A stretch of DNA of 64,000 bases from Nansenia antarctica (GCA_963989245.1 OZ022355.1:23748809-23812808), one strand, 5' to 3'; positions 52,246-64,000 are shown, numbered from the stretch's first letter. Notes: generated by a model not told the origin, from the sequence alone. Numbers and translations: made by a program.

Positions 52246-55200
52246 GTGGCCTGTATTCAGAGGGAGAAAGTATAGGTCGCCAAGTAAACTCCCATTGTGA
52301 GGACGAATCTAGTGCTGAGACAGTGTATATAGCTCTCAAAAGCTCAAGTGATAACTCTGAAGATATTGTTTATCAGAATACACATACAATTAGTGGTAGT
52401 GACAGCCTTTTCTACACACCTGTGACAGTTGGTAATACAGTGACTCTGAAGGCTATGCTAGACAGTGGGTCTATGGCTTGTACAATGAGTAAGACGGCAG
52501 AGGGAAAGCTTAGAGAGGTTGGAGTTGCTACAGAACATAACCAGTTCAGTTCAAATGTGGTGCTTGTTGGCTGTGGTGGTCGCCGTGTCAAGCCTGAGTC
52601 AGCTTTCAACGTGGAAATGGAGGTGTATGGCTGTAGGATTATGGTTCCCACTCTGGTAGTTGAAGGCCAGCATGATGAGTTGATACTAGGCACCAATGTT
52701 ATTAAATATATCCTCCGGCAGTATAAGCAATGTGATGGCTACTGGAAGGCTGTGTCTACGCCCTGTCCTGCTGGCGATCCAGAATCTGAACAGTTTCTCT
52801 CGATGCTCGCTGGTCTAAACCGTTGGCGAGGTGACGTCATACCTGACAAGATAGGCACAGTCAGGTGCAACTCAGCCGTGTGTCTTGAGCCTGGTCGGGA
52901 GTACCTGATGTGGGGCAAGCTACCCAAGTCCACTATTGTGTCTCCTGGTAGCGCTGTGATGACAGAGCCCACATCGTGTCGCTCAGCTCCAAGAGGGGTT
53001 CTGGTGGCCAGAGTTGTTACTCCTTTGTGGGGAGACGGATGGGTTCCATTGAAGCTGATCAACTCGTCCGACAGGCCCGTCTTGGTAAGACGCAATGCTA
53101 AATTGGCCGACGTCTTCTCCTGCATTGCGCTCGAGGACATGGATGAGACCGGACCTGCTGGGGTCCCACTACTCAGTTGCTGTCAAGTAACCCCGTCCAG
53201 TGAAAATGCGGCCCGCACTGTTGATGAGGAACTGAAGTACATGGGATTGAGTGGGCTCGACATACACTCCTGTGACGTGTCTGAACAGTGTAGAAGCAAG
53301 ATGGCTGACCTGGTTGTGCGCTACGAGGACATCTTCTCACGCCATCACCTGGATTGTGGAGAGGCAAAGGGCTTCATACATCGCATTCACCTCTCAGATC
53401 ACAGGCCATTCCGGCTCCCATTCAGACGAGTGCCCCCCAGTCAGTATCAGAAGTTGCGCCAAGTACTGAGTGAGATGGAGGAGAAAGATATAATCAGGAA
53501 GTCAACCAGTGAATATGCATCTCCGTTGGTTCTTGTATGGAAAAAGAACGGAGATCTCCGTATCTGTACAGACTTTCGCTGGCTGAACAAGAGGACCCTG
53601 AAGGATGCTCACCCTCTCCCTCACCAGGCCGACTGCTTAGCTGCACTTGGAGGTAACTCCTTGTTTAGTACTATGGATCTAACCTCAGGGTTTTATAACA
53701 TGCCACTACACGAGGATGACAGAAAGTACTCTGCCTTTACAACACCTATGGGCTTGTATGAGTATAATCGCCTCCCGCAGGGCCTCTGTAATAGTCCTGG
53801 GAGCTTCATGCGTATGATGACTAGCATTTTCGGAGACCAGAACTATCTGAGCTTACTGGTTTATCTGGATGATTTATTGGTGTACGCCCCTGATGAGAGG
53901 ACAGCTCTGGAACGCTTGGAGATGGTGTTCAGTAGACTGCGTGGTCATAACCTGAAATTGGCCCCCAAGAAGTGTTTTTTTCTCCGGAAATCCGTCAAAT
54001 TCCTCGGCCACATAATTAATGACAACGGTGTGTTGACTGATCCCAGCAAAGTTGAGAGCATCGCAAAGATGACAAGTGCTGACCTGATGGAAGCGGACGG
54101 TGTAACCCCCTCACAGAAACAAATCAGATCTTTCTTGGGGATGATCAATTATTACCAGCACTTTGTGCCTAGCTTCTCCGCTATTGCAAAGCCTCTCTTC
54201 TCTCTGTTGACGGGCCAGAAGAGAAAAGGGAAGGAGAAACAGTCCAAACAAAGGTCACAAAGCAGGAAGTTGAATGTTACTGACTGGACCCCCGAAACGG
54301 AGCAGGCTTTCCAGAAGCTGAAAACGGCGCTGGTTGAGACGGCTGTCCTGGCTCACCCTGACTTCAGCCGTCCCTTCATGGTGTCAACGGACGCGTCCCT
54401 TGATGGCATCGGTGCTGTCCTGTCGCAGATCCAAGAGGGTGAAGACCGAGCGAGGCCAATCGCATTCGCCAGCAAGTCCCTCTCTCAGTCTCAGAGAAAC
54501 TACCCAGCCCATCGGTTGGAATTCCTAGCCTTGAAGTGGAGTGTCTGTGACAAGTTCAGCCATTGGTTGAAGGGGCATGATTTCACTGTTTGGACGGACA
54601 ATAATCCATTGACTCATATCATGACGAAGCCCAAGCTGGACTGCTGCGAGCAACGATGGGTGGCTAAGTTAGCGAGCTATAACTTCGACATCAAGTACGT
54701 GCCAGGCCCACAGAATGTTGTCGCTGATGCCTTGAGTCGTGTGCCTTTCGTCAAGCAGAGAGTCAGTCACAGATTACTTGAAGAGCCCTACAAGAATCTC
54801 CTCTCCGAAGTCCAGGATGTGTCGAGTGCTTCTGTACAGGACGCCTTCCGGTCGTCCAATGATAGTGGTGACACTCCACGCCAGGCAGAGAGTTACGCTC
54901 AAAGTGTCCCATCACCTCTGCATGTCCACGCTCAGTCTATGGAGATGGATGAAGTGTCTGTTGTTCTACAGTCATATGACGATCTGTGGGAGGTCGGAGC
55001 AAGAACGCGCGCTGTAGCAGTCTTGCACCATTTGCCTCAGTTAGTCCCAGGTGGTCAGAACTCACTTCCTGCTTACAGTGAGAAGGAACTCCGGGATGAA
55101 CAGCTCAGAGACAGGACTCTCTCTCGAGTCTTGTACTATGTGGAGAGACATCGGAGATCCTCCAGGAGAGAGAGAGATAAGGAATCAGTCACAGTCATGA

Positions 55201-55952
55201 GGTACCTGAAGCACTGGGAGAAACTTGTTGTGAGCAATGGGATACTCTACAGAGTCTCGAGGGATCAAGTCGTGAAGTCAAAACGCCGCCAGTATGTGGT
55301 TCCTGAGTCTAAGAAAGTTGAAGTTCTGAGAGGTGTTCATGACCATGCCGGCCATCAAGGTCAGTTCAGGAGTCTTGGCTTGGCCAGACAGAGGTTATTC
55401 TGGCTCAACCTCGACAGAGACGTAAGAGACTACGTCCGTAACTGCCAGCGGTGTATTGTCAGTAAGACTGTTGAACCTGCTGCGAGGGCGCCTTTGCAGA
55501 GTATCACATCAACCAGGCCACTTCAGCTGGTTTGCATTGATTTCTGGTCAGCGGAGGACTCAAGGAACAAGTCAGTTGATGTGTTAGTTGTTACTGACCA
55601 TTTTACAAGAATGGCCCAGGCATTCCCCTGCAAAGATCAGTCAGCCAAACAGGTGGCGAGAGTTCTATGGGACAAGTTCTTCTGCGTCTTTGGGTTCCCA
55701 GAACGTATCCATAGCGACCAGGGAGCTAGCTTCGAGAGTCCACTAGTGAGTGAGCTGCTCAGAGTCTCCGGTGTCAGAAAGTCGCACACGACCCCGTATC
55801 ACCCGATGGGTAACGGTAGTGTGGAACGTTTCAATAGAACTCTCGGTAACATGATCCGAGCGCTTGAACCAGAGGCAAAAATCAACTGGCCGAGGCGTTT
55901 GCAAACTCTGACGTTCATGTACAATAGCACAGCGCATGAGTCAACTATCTGA
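52236..55952 (+). pseudogene. pol: Gypsy A pol: protease, RT, RNase H, integrase (to the frame break)
   Basis: Entered by -1 frameshift. Residues counted from the frame's upstream codon at 52,200: protease with DSGS (88-91, KAMLDSGSMACT); RT about 400-600 (RICTDFRWLN; TMDLTSGFYNM; YLDD at 555-558); RNase H about 720-860 (VSTDASLDGIGAV; VWTDNNPLTH); integrase about 960 to the end (HDHAGH...CQRC; DDE as in copy 1). It stops at TGA 55,950-55,952, the same break as in copy 1. Apart from that break the 3.7-kb frame is open, which points to a recent origin. Confidence 0.93.
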
Positions 55953-57052
55953 TGTTCGGGCGTACTCCTCGTCTCCCTGTCGATATACTCTTCCGGACAG
56001 TCCTGAATGATCCAGCTGTGGTCAGCTACGACAAGTATGTGATGTCTCTCACGAAGGATCTGAGAGAAGCTATGGTCATAGCCCAGGAACATGTCATAAA
56101 AGAACAACACCGTCACACAGAGCTCTACAACAGACGAGTGAAAGGGCCCACCATTGACGTCGGAGACCGTGTGCTGTTGGCGAACAAGAGAGAGAGAGGA
56201 AAGAGAAAGGTGGCTGACCGTTGGGAGTCTACTGTATACACTGTGGTGGATAGGAACTCTGAGACTCACACATATAGGATACAAGACACTGTCACTGGAC
56301 GAGAGAAGGTAGTCCACCGTAATCTATTGATGTTGGTGAACTTTCTGCCGGTGTATGACACGAGTGTGATCTCTGACCCAGTTTCATCCCTGTCTGCTGT
56401 TCATACATCAAATGAGCCAAGTGACATGTCCGTGTCGGAAGTGGAACAGAATTCCTTGCCTGGGGAAGTGAGTAGAGGAACCGTGTTCGAGTCGGAGAGA
56501 GTGGATTCCTGTCCTGGGAGTGAGGGAGGGGAGGTTGAAGACATGGAGTATGGGGGAAGAGCTGTTCGGGAGAGGGATGTTCCCTTGACTGTCCCAGAGC
56601 CCACGGATCCCAAGGGAAGAACCCTAGAGTGGGTCACCCAGTTACCATTCCCTGACCACTCACGGACAGAGGCTACTAACACTGTAGTGTCTTCAGTCTC
56701 GTTTGCCCCTCAGAGGGTCCCCGAGCAGATGGCTGAGGAGCAAATGGTAGATCAGTCCATTAACTCTGATTCTAGATTTGTGGTTAGCGCTGATGATTGT
56801 ACTGATGTTTCTGGTAACACAAATCAGACAGATGATGCTAGTGACACACAGCGTACTGACACTCTAGCTTCTGTCACACAGTGTGAACATCCTAGTACAG
56901 TCACACAGGTCAAGTCCAAGTTTGGTCGCCTTATCAAACCAGTTGACAGATTGATTTATACTATGTCAGGACATAGTATAGACATTATCCAAGACACTAA
57001 GTCAAACATTCGAGCTGTTTGTAGGTCAGTGTTCCAGGCTTTCCACAGTTAG
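55952..57052 (+). pseudogene. pol: Gypsy A pol, C-terminal part (copy 2)
   Basis: As 1,510-2,610, with one visible amino-acid change near the end (CRSVFQ here, CRAVFQ there). Confidence 0.85.
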
Positions 57053-57392
57053 ATAAGCCGAAGCTCAGTTCAGTGCATGTATACACTGTGCACACTGACA
57101 TCCTATGACATATAGGTTTGTTCGTTATTCTGATTGTTTCATAAGAGGTTGTGGCCTCTTGAAGGCTAGTAATACACAGTGAAAAAAGGGTCTTGTGGGG
57201 TGTAGAACGCATCCTACCGCCAGTAGTTGGTTGGAGAGATAGTTTACCTCTCTTTCCACTTCATCCTTATAGGATACTTTTCAAGTTGGCTGTCCTGTCC
57301 TTTGGTGGCCCTATGTAATAGTGTAAAAAGTAAAAAGTAGTATTTAAATGTATAGTTGCTGCTCAAGGTTGGCGAAATTCAGGGGAGGTGGG

Positions 57393-58065
57393 TGTAACAG
57401 AGTTGGGAATGTATGTTTAGTTGTGGTGAATGTAGATGAGTTTCGCCGTGCTTGAGCAGCCCTGGTTGTTGTTGGAGCCCCCTTTGGAGTTTGGGTGTAC
57501 TGCAGGTCTGCGCGTTCTTTTGTCCTTCTGTTGTTGCCATACTTACGGTGGTACCAGAATATGGCTGCCATCTTAATGGTATGTGCGCAATATAAAATGC
57601 TCCTCGTATTTTATTATTTGTGTGGAGAATCTTGTAATGTAAGGTGAAAATGTTGGTGTAGTACTGTGCTGTTTGTTTTTACATGTATTGTGATGATTTC
57701 TGTATAGTTTCGTCCACGGATTGTATGTTTGTGAACATTTATTGTATGTTATTTTGAATGCGCAGATTCACAAGAGTTGCAGACCAGAGGAAGATTTGTG
57801 TTTTATATGTCTTCCATGCAGGTATGTTGCTCCACATGTTGTTTGTAATTGTTATTTGTAATGTTTGAGGGAAATTTGTGTTCTTTCTGTAAACAAATTA
57901 TCCTGATGTGAAATATACATACACGGTGGTACCAGAATATGGCTGCCATCTTAATAGATTAACAAGAGTTGCAGACCAGAGGAAAATTTGTGTTTTATAT
58001 GTCTTCCATGCAGATCAATAAAAAGAATTGGTTGAAAGAAGTTTGCCTGTTTGACCATCGTTACA
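57393..58065 (+). repeat. 3' LTR of Gypsy A, copy 2
   Basis: 673 bp, preceded by the polypurine tract. It has the same intron-containing and intron-less tandem segments as the 5' LTR, and differs from that LTR at about seven positions. Confidence 0.93.
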
Positions 58066-58235
58066 CAAGCTAGGCCAAAAAGATGAGTAAATCCAATAAT
58101 GAGACTTACCTATGATGAGCCTTACCTATGATGAGCCTGGTAGAGCAAGGGACAAACTTACCTATGAGTTTACCTATGACTTATCTCACCTATGATGAGA
58201 CTTACCTATGATGAGCCTGGTAGAGCAAGGGACAA
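58066..58235 (+). mobile_element. Element C 3' region, copy 2
   Basis: Same as 3,624-3,793: CAAG target duplication, natural end of the C pol frame, CTTACCTATGATGAG repeats and AGGGACAA before the hAT end. Confidence 0.75.
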
Positions 58236-60218
58236 CAGTGGCGTGTCCAGACCTTTTTTGGGGTGGCCCAGGTGGGGCACCTTGTTATGCATGGGTGGCA
58301 CAATTTTGAGAATTTAACACTTAATTCCCTGCATTCTGGTGAATTTGTACACACCATTTTGTGCTTTTTATTACCATTTCTGTCTCCACTCCCCATTGTA
58401 CACTTTAATTGGGCTACTAAGGTCATGTTCTTACATGAACATCTGAATCATGACCCAGAGCAAGCGGATACGTTTGCAACATTGTTGCATAAATTATTTC
58501 TGATTTGCGTTCTCACAGCCCTTTATGTAAACAAAGTAACATACGCAATTGAAGCAACAGATGTGGTAGTTGATTGGTCAGGAAAATAGAAAACTGCCCG
58601 TTCGTCCCGCTCTTATCCAGATCAACACGCATGCACTGTTGTTTTCCTATGGACAGCCTCGATGCGTCGTTTCTAACCGGAGCTTTCTGTTTTGAGGAAC
58701 GTGATTGGCTGGCTGTCAAATCAATCAATTGACCAGTGAGTGGAAAAGATGGCACGTGCAACCAATTCAACACCTGAACAGTTCCGGTTAGTTTGAGCAG
58801 AGCAAACTTCTACTTCGTCTGAAACAGAACAGCACGTTTCTATCGGTTGAGGAACTGTACGTTTCTATCGGTTGAGGAACTGTACGTTTCTATTGGTTGA
58901 GGAACTGGACAATTAGTCGTTACCAAACTGATGACAAGGTAAAGAAACATCTGTTGAATGTTATGTTACTAGATGGTCATTTCATACGCCAGACATGTTA
59001 TCACGCGACGTTGTTCAGCCTCCCGTTTCGATGAACTATCCATCTTTACCGATGTTGAACGAAATTAAAATGTATTTGTTGAAATGATGATATACTGGTG
59101 GGTAAGTTGTATGCAGGCATATTCTCTAGCCTGACCGTGCCGTTCAAACGCGCATGGCCCATGTGTGTGTCCAGTTTTGCAGCCTGGTTCGGTTGTGTTT
59201 TTCCAGAACATGTGGTATCCCTGTCCAACACTGTTTGCGGTGCCTCACGCGGTCCAGCAGCCGTCAGGTATGTTTGTCTCAAAGATGGTTGTAGCCGTAC
59301 AGATCAGTGGCTCAATTTTTCAAGCGCCGGAGCATGTGTTGGTTGTTTGCTCCGGGAGTGACTTCGAATGTGCGTTCTCACAGCTCCAAACAACGCAGAG
59401 CAAAGCGAATTTCATCCTAAACTCTGATTCCAAGTGAAGCAAATGTTCTAGTGAGAACACACCCTAAAATAACAATCCCTGTTTAAAAGTCCCAGTGCTA
59501 CCAATCACAACACAACAGAGTGGCTCCATACAAATGTAATATTAAACTCAGATGTTTTTTATTCTTTAAACAAACCAGCACATTTTGTACACTATAACAT
59601 GCAGGCACTCCAATTGTAACACAAAACAAAACAAAAAACACTGTACACTGTACAGGTACAAGGAAAAACAATAATTCTTAAACATATGTTACATTAACAT
59701 AAAAAACTAGCTGCCTCTCCTTTCTTTTTCTGATTTTTTTTTCTAATTGCTTCTCTTAACTGTAAAGTTTCAAGTTTCCTGTACAATTTACTCTACTGTG
59801 GGGGAAAAAATGCCAAATGTTCACTGGGGTACAGGAAGCTGCCATTGTAAACTTGGTTTTGGCAAATAATGAAATCAGATTACGAGAAATTCAAAGCCAC
59901 ATCTACTGAAGTGTACTGGATAACAATACCAGTACATAACAGTGTACTGGTATTGTTAACATTCAAAAACATGTTGATTCTATTTCTGGACAAAAACTGC
60001 AAAGAAGAAAAAACAGAAAATTGGAATATCACCTAACATATACATGTATTTTTTCATTTCATTTATTAATTTGATAAATAGATGTTGTAAAATGTAAAGT
60101 GTGTCGGCCTACGTACCTATTCCTGACTGAATTAGCTGGAGGTGGTCAGAGAGGACTAGTAACCACACAGAGGGAATCACACATGCATAAGGAGGATGAG
60201 GGAATGCATGAGATGATC
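58236..60218 (-). mobile_element. hAT transposon, left part only (copy 2)
   Basis: Same CAGTGGCGTGTCCAG end, 27-bp repeats and left arm of the inverted repeat as at 3,794-5,781, with small indels. The match stops at 60,218, two bases before the LTR of element D begins. The transposase part would lie beyond D, outside the window, if D is a simple insertion. Confidence 0.9.
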
Positions 60219-60220
60219 GA

Positions 60221-60925
60221 TGTAGCAGTCTCTAGGCACAGAGGGAGATCGACACAGAGGAATGGTACAGAATATGAGTTTATTTAGTACAGCACAGCTC
60301 AGCACCGTCACTGACGTGCTGAGCGAGACTTTTCCCCCCCGCTGTTCTCCCTTTCGGGACCCGCTCCGTCCGCTGCTGGCAGAGCCCTCGCTCTCGCCCC
60401 GCTATTCCGCTCCTGGCGGAGCCCTCGCTCCCGCCCCGCTAGTCCTCCCTTTCGGGACCCGCTCCGTCCGCTGCTGGCAGAGCCCTCGCTCTCGCCCCGC
60501 TATTCCGCTCCTGGCAGAGCCCTCGCTCTCGCCCCGCTAGTCCTCCCTTTCGGGACCCGCTCCGTCCGCTGCTGGCAGAGCCCTCGGTCTCGCCCCGCTA
60601 TTCCGCTCCTGGCAGAGCCCTCGCTCTCGCCCCGCTAGTCCTCCCTTTCGGGACCCGCTCCGTCCGCTCAGCTCCCTGCACCTCACCCCCTTTCGGGGTC
60701 TCGTGCGTCCTCGCCGCGGCTCTCTCTCTCTCGGTCTCTCCATGTCTCCGTGCGGCAGGTACTTCCTGCCCTACTCCTCTCTCGAGGGAACAAACACACA
60801 CAGGTTAAATAGACCAGTGGAACAATGAGTCTGATCACTGACACCTGTCCGTAATCAGCCCATCATTCCCCTCCAATGGCAGTCTAGCTCCCTCTGCAGG
60901 CCAGAACGCGCCATGTTCCCCACAC
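60221..60925 (-). repeat. 3' LTR of element D with 98-bp internal repeats
   Basis: On the minus strand it begins TGTGTGGGGAACATGG and ends GACTGCTACA, about 705 bp. 60,347-60,670 holds about three 98-bp units (CTTTCGGGACCCGCTCCGTC; GCTGGCAGAGCCCTCGCTCT), GC-rich and unlike the rest of the window. The left border is set by TG at 60,221, next to the end of homology with 5,781. Confidence 0.75.
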
Positions 60926-60971
60926 ATCCCCACCGCCAGTTTCGAGGCCGGGGATACAACCGGCCGATAGC

Positions 60972-62195
60972 CTACTCCCCCCCCCCATCACGGGAGAGGA
61001 AGTCGGCCACGACCATCTGCGTCCCCGGCCTGTGAACCACCGTGAAGTTGAAGGGCTGCAACGCGAGGTACCACCGGGTGATCCTCGCGTTGGTGTCCTT
61101 CATGCGGTGGAGCCACTGTAGGGGAGCATGGTCGGAGTAGAGGGTGAACGAGCGCCCCAGCAGGTAGTACCGGAGGGCGCCGACCGCCCACCGAATGGCC
61201 AGACACTCCTTCTCCACCGTGCTGTACCTGCCCTCCCGCTCCGACAGCTTTCGGCTCAGGTACAGCACCGGACGGTCGAATCCCTCCACCTGCTGGGTCA
61301 GCACCGCCCCCAGCCCTCTATCCGACGCGTCTGTCTGCAGAGAAAAAGGAATGTTAAAGTTAGGAGCATACAAGACTGTCTCCCCACAGAGGGCGTTCTT
61401 AATCCCATCGAACGCTACTTGGCATCGCTCACTCCATTGGACCGGATCCGGGGCCCCCTTCCGGGTGAGGTCGGTAAGGGGGCTGGCCAGCTCCGAGAAC
61501 CCCGGCACAAACTGCCGGTAGTAGCTGGCCAGTCCCAGGAACTGCCTCACGTCCTTCCGGGTCCTGGGCCGCGGGGCGGCGGCGATCGCAGTGGTTTTGT
61601 CCACCTGCGGTCGCACCTCCCCACCGCCCAGGATGTACCCCAGATACCGGATCTCCCCCCGCCCGATCACGCACTTCGCCGGGTTCGCCGTCAGCCCCGC
61701 CTGCCTCAGCGACTGTAGTACCGCAGCCACCCTCTGCATATGCTGCGGCCAGCTGTCCGCATAGACGACAATGTCATCTACGTACGCCGCAGCATACGCA
61801 GAGTGCGGCCGCAGAATACGGTCCATCAGCCGCTGAAACGTGGCCGGGGCCCCAAACAACCCGAACGGAAGCGCGGTGAACTGGAATAACCCCCGCGGGG
61901 TAGAGAATGCCGTCTTTTCCCGGGCTACCGACGATAATGGTATCTGCCAGTACCCCTTCGTGCAATCCAATGTTGTGTAATATTTAGCCGTGCCAAGCCG
62001 GTCCAGGAGCTCGTCGACCCGGGGCATAGGGTAGGCATCGAATTTAGACACCGCGTTCACCCGTCTATAGTCCACACAGAACCGTACAGACCCATCGCGC
62101 TTTGTCACCAGCACGATGGGGCTGCACCAGTCGCTATGCGACTCCTCGACCACGCCCAGTTTTAGCATAGAGTCTAATTCCCGGCTCACCACGTC
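60972..62195 (-). pseudogene. pol: Element D reverse transcriptase and RNase H
   Basis: Follows the integrase part in the same frame, separated by one TGA (62,193-62,195) between LPAHK and DVVSRELD. RT motifs: SDWCSPIVLVTKRDGSVRFC, LDCTKGYWQIPL, YVDD (residues 137-140 from the first Met), LGLASYYRQFVPGF. RNase H: LQTDASDRGLGAVL, YSTVEKECLAI, YSDHAPLQWL. It ends VVADFLSRDGGGE and a stop at 60,972, 47 bp from the LTR. One nonsense change, most simply C to T at a CGA codon, is the only defect seen. Confidence 0.92.
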
Positions 62196-64000
62196 TCATT
62201 TGTGAGCCGGCAGCCTGTATGGCCGCGTACGTACCGTAACCCCCGGTGGCGTAACTATCTGATGCTCTATGAGGCGAGTACGACCGGGTATAGGGGAGAA
62301 CACATCTGCGAACCTATGTTGCAATCGATCAACGTCCGCCCGCTGGTTCGCCGAGAGATGGTCGCCTACGCAGGCCGGGGCGCTAGTACTCGTTTTTGGG
62401 ACCTCCGGCCCGAACTCATCCTGCTCGGGAAGTAGCGTCACCAGGGAAACAGGGACCACGTCGTTCCATTTTTTAAATAGGTTAACGTGGTATATTTGCG
62501 TGCAATCCCCTCTATCCGACCGCACTACCTCGTAGTCTACATCCCCAATTCGCCGTGTGACCACGAACGGCCCTTGCCACTTGGCGAGTAATTTAGAGCT
62601 AGACGTGGGCAGTAATACGAGGACTTTGTCTCCCGGTGCGAAATTGCGTAGTCTCGTCCCTCTGTCGTACAGCCGTTTCTGACGCTCCTGGGCCTCGAGC
62701 AAATGCTCCCGTGACATAACCCCCAGTGCGTGGAGCTTTGCTCGTAGGTCCAGGACGTATTGTATTTCATTCTTACTGTCACTAGACCCTTCCTCCCAGC
62801 TTTCTTTAATCAGGTCTAGGACGCCCCGTGGCTTGCGCCCGTATAGGAGCTCAAAGGGGGAAAACCCCGTGGAAGCCTGGGGTACTTCCCGCACTGCGAA
62901 CAACAGAGGGTCTAACCACTTATGCCAATTACGACTATCTTCGTGAATGAACTTACGGATCATTGACTTAAGCGTCCGATTGAACCGCTCACACAGCCCG
63001 TCGGTAGCTGGGTGGTACACGCTCGTTCGGACCGCCTTAATGTCTAACAACCCGTAAAGTTCCTTAAGTGTTCGTGACATAAAGTTAGTGCCTTGGTCGG
63101 TGAGGATCTCTTTCGGGATCCCCACCCGGGAGATGACCTGGAATAACGCCTGTGCTACACTCTTTGCAGAGATAGTACGAAGCGGTATTGCCTCGGGGTA
63201 TCGAGTCGCGTAGTCTATGAGGACTAACACGAACCGATAGCCCTGTGAGCAACGTTCAAATGGCCCGATTATATCCATCCCAATCCGGTCGAATGGTGCC
63301 TCTACCAGGGGAAGGGGGCACAACGGTGCCCTGGGCACGGCCGGGGGATTGACTAATTGGCACTCGCGGCAGGATGCACACCACAGATGCACCTCTGCCC
63401 GAATCCCCGGCCAATAAAATCGAGCCATTATCCGATTGAGTGTTTTGTCGTATCCTAAGTGGCCCGCCATAGGGTTATAATGCGCCGCCTGAAATATAGC
63501 TTTCCGGCGGCTCCTAGGTACCAACAACTGGGTCGTTTCCTCGTCCCTGCGAGTGTCACGACTCACTCTATACAGTCTGTCCCTAATCAATACGAAATAC
63601 GGGTGGGCGCGCACAGCGTCTGGCCGTACCAGCACACCATCAATACTGATCACCTGGTCATAGGCGGAGCGTAGAGTGGCGTCGCGAGACTGCTCGAGGG
63701 GGAAGTCGGCTACTGGAGGGAACGCAGGCGGCGGATCTGCGGGTGCCGGACCCACCGCCTCCTCCGGCTCCTCGGCAGCGTCGGACGCCCTCGCATCAGC
63801 GCAGAGCACTGCGCACGCCTCACATTTCCCTGTCGGTCGTGCACGCACCCCCGTGGTTTCCCCTAATACCTGCGGAAACCCAGCCCAATCTGACCCCAAA
63901 ACTAGGGGGTGCATGAGGCTCGGACTAATCGCCGCCTTGACACTATATTTTTTCCCCCCATAACGAATTTCGATGGGGACCACCGGATACTGGTGACAAT
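62196..64000 (-). pseudogene. pol: Element D protease C-terminus and integrase
   Basis: The frame is open from the window edge; the first Met shown is at 63,983. It includes the end of the protease (MHPLVLGSDW), a Pro/Ala-rich linker, the integrase zinc finger (His168, His174, Cys205, Cys208), the DDE core (Asp237 in GMDIIGPF, Asp296 in LTDQGTNF, Glu332 in GLCERFNRTL), a GDKVLVLLPTSSSKLLAKWQ GPF/Y-type region, then the segment leading into RT (HRFADVFSPIPGRT; PYRLPAHK). The long open frame suggests a young element. Confidence 0.92.

Larger units (their letters stand above)
48563..58065 (+). mobile_element. Full-length Gypsy element A, copy 2 (9.5 kb with insertions)
   Basis: 5' LTR 48,563-49,236, 3' LTR 57,393-58,065, target duplication CAAG (48,559-48,562 and 58,066-58,069). 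Gag and pol are in -1 overlapping frames. Secondary insertions: a SINE (49,329-49,548) in the leader and an L2 fragment (50,515-51,495) in gag. The LTRs differ at about seven positions in 673, about 1%, so it is older than element B. It inserted into the last codons of element C pol. Confidence 0.96.
60221..64000 (-). mobile_element. Gmr1-like Ty3/Gypsy element D, 3' two-thirds
   Basis: On the minus strand the order is protease C-terminus, integrase, then reverse transcriptase and RNase H, then polypurine tract (GGCGGTGGGGA) and 3' LTR (60,221-60,925). Integrase before RT is the Gmr1 arrangement, first described in Atlantic cod, and differs from elements A, B and C. The 5' LTR, gag and protease start are outside the window. 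Confidence 0.88.

Overview
The window reads as a repeat-dense intergenic stretch of a teleost fish genome. It contains Ty3/Gypsy elements including a Gmr1-like one, hAT, piggyBac and Tc1 DNA transposons, L2-type, Tx1/L1-type and I-type LINE pieces, tRNA-derived SINEs with fish-type tails, and many microsatellites. There are no prokaryotic signatures. No complete, recognisable host gene is present. The best host-gene candidate is a minus-strand, multi-exon coiled-coil gene at about 18.5-26.6 kb that I cannot name.

Layout. 1-10,663 is the 3' part of a nested stack. A Ty3/Gypsy element (C, with its 3' LTR at 10,212-10,663) carries a second Gypsy element (A, 1-3,623) and a 6.26 kb hAT transposon (3,794-10,052, 8-bp target duplication AGGGACAA). 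10.7-13.1 kb holds an LTR end with a tRNA-Pro-like primer site, a short retroposon and a BED zinc-finger fragment. 13.1-17.8 kb holds a hAT element inside another hAT element, then a piggyBac transposase whose intron contains an L2 fragment. 18.5-26.6 kb is the coiled-coil gene, whose 5' exons have been tandemly duplicated. 26.9-30.6 kb has LINE tails and a 48-bp minisatellite. 30.6-35.1 kb has a Tx1/L1 LINE interrupted by a hAT MITE, and a candidate solo LTR. 35.2-37.2 kb is a deleted hAT transposase. 38-39.7 kb has MITEs and a Tc1 remnant. 40.6-60.2 kb is the second copy of the nested stack, more complete to the left: C is interrupted by a 4.7 kb minus-strand Gypsy element (B, identical LTRs, TATGT duplication), then by full-length A (48,563-58,065, itself carrying a SINE and an L2 insertion), then by the same hAT. 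60,221-64,000 is a Gmr1-like Gypsy element (D) on the minus strand, with integrase encoded before reverse transcriptase.

Main points. (1) The LTR of element A holds an intron-containing segment followed by a copy of the same segment with the GT..AG intron removed exactly, as if spliced RNA had been written back into the LTR. (2) Positions 1-5,781 and 54,443-60,218 are nearly identical, including shared lesions and nested insertions, so this is a duplication of a composite locus (or an assembly duplication), not independent transposition. (3) Element A has a textbook -1 frameshift heptamer, GGGAAAC, immediately before its gag stop. (4) Element B has identical LTRs but a reverse-transcriptase YLDD motif changed to YLDY.

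All coordinates and splice sites were read by eye. Family names at clade level rest on recognised protein motifs and were not checked by database search.
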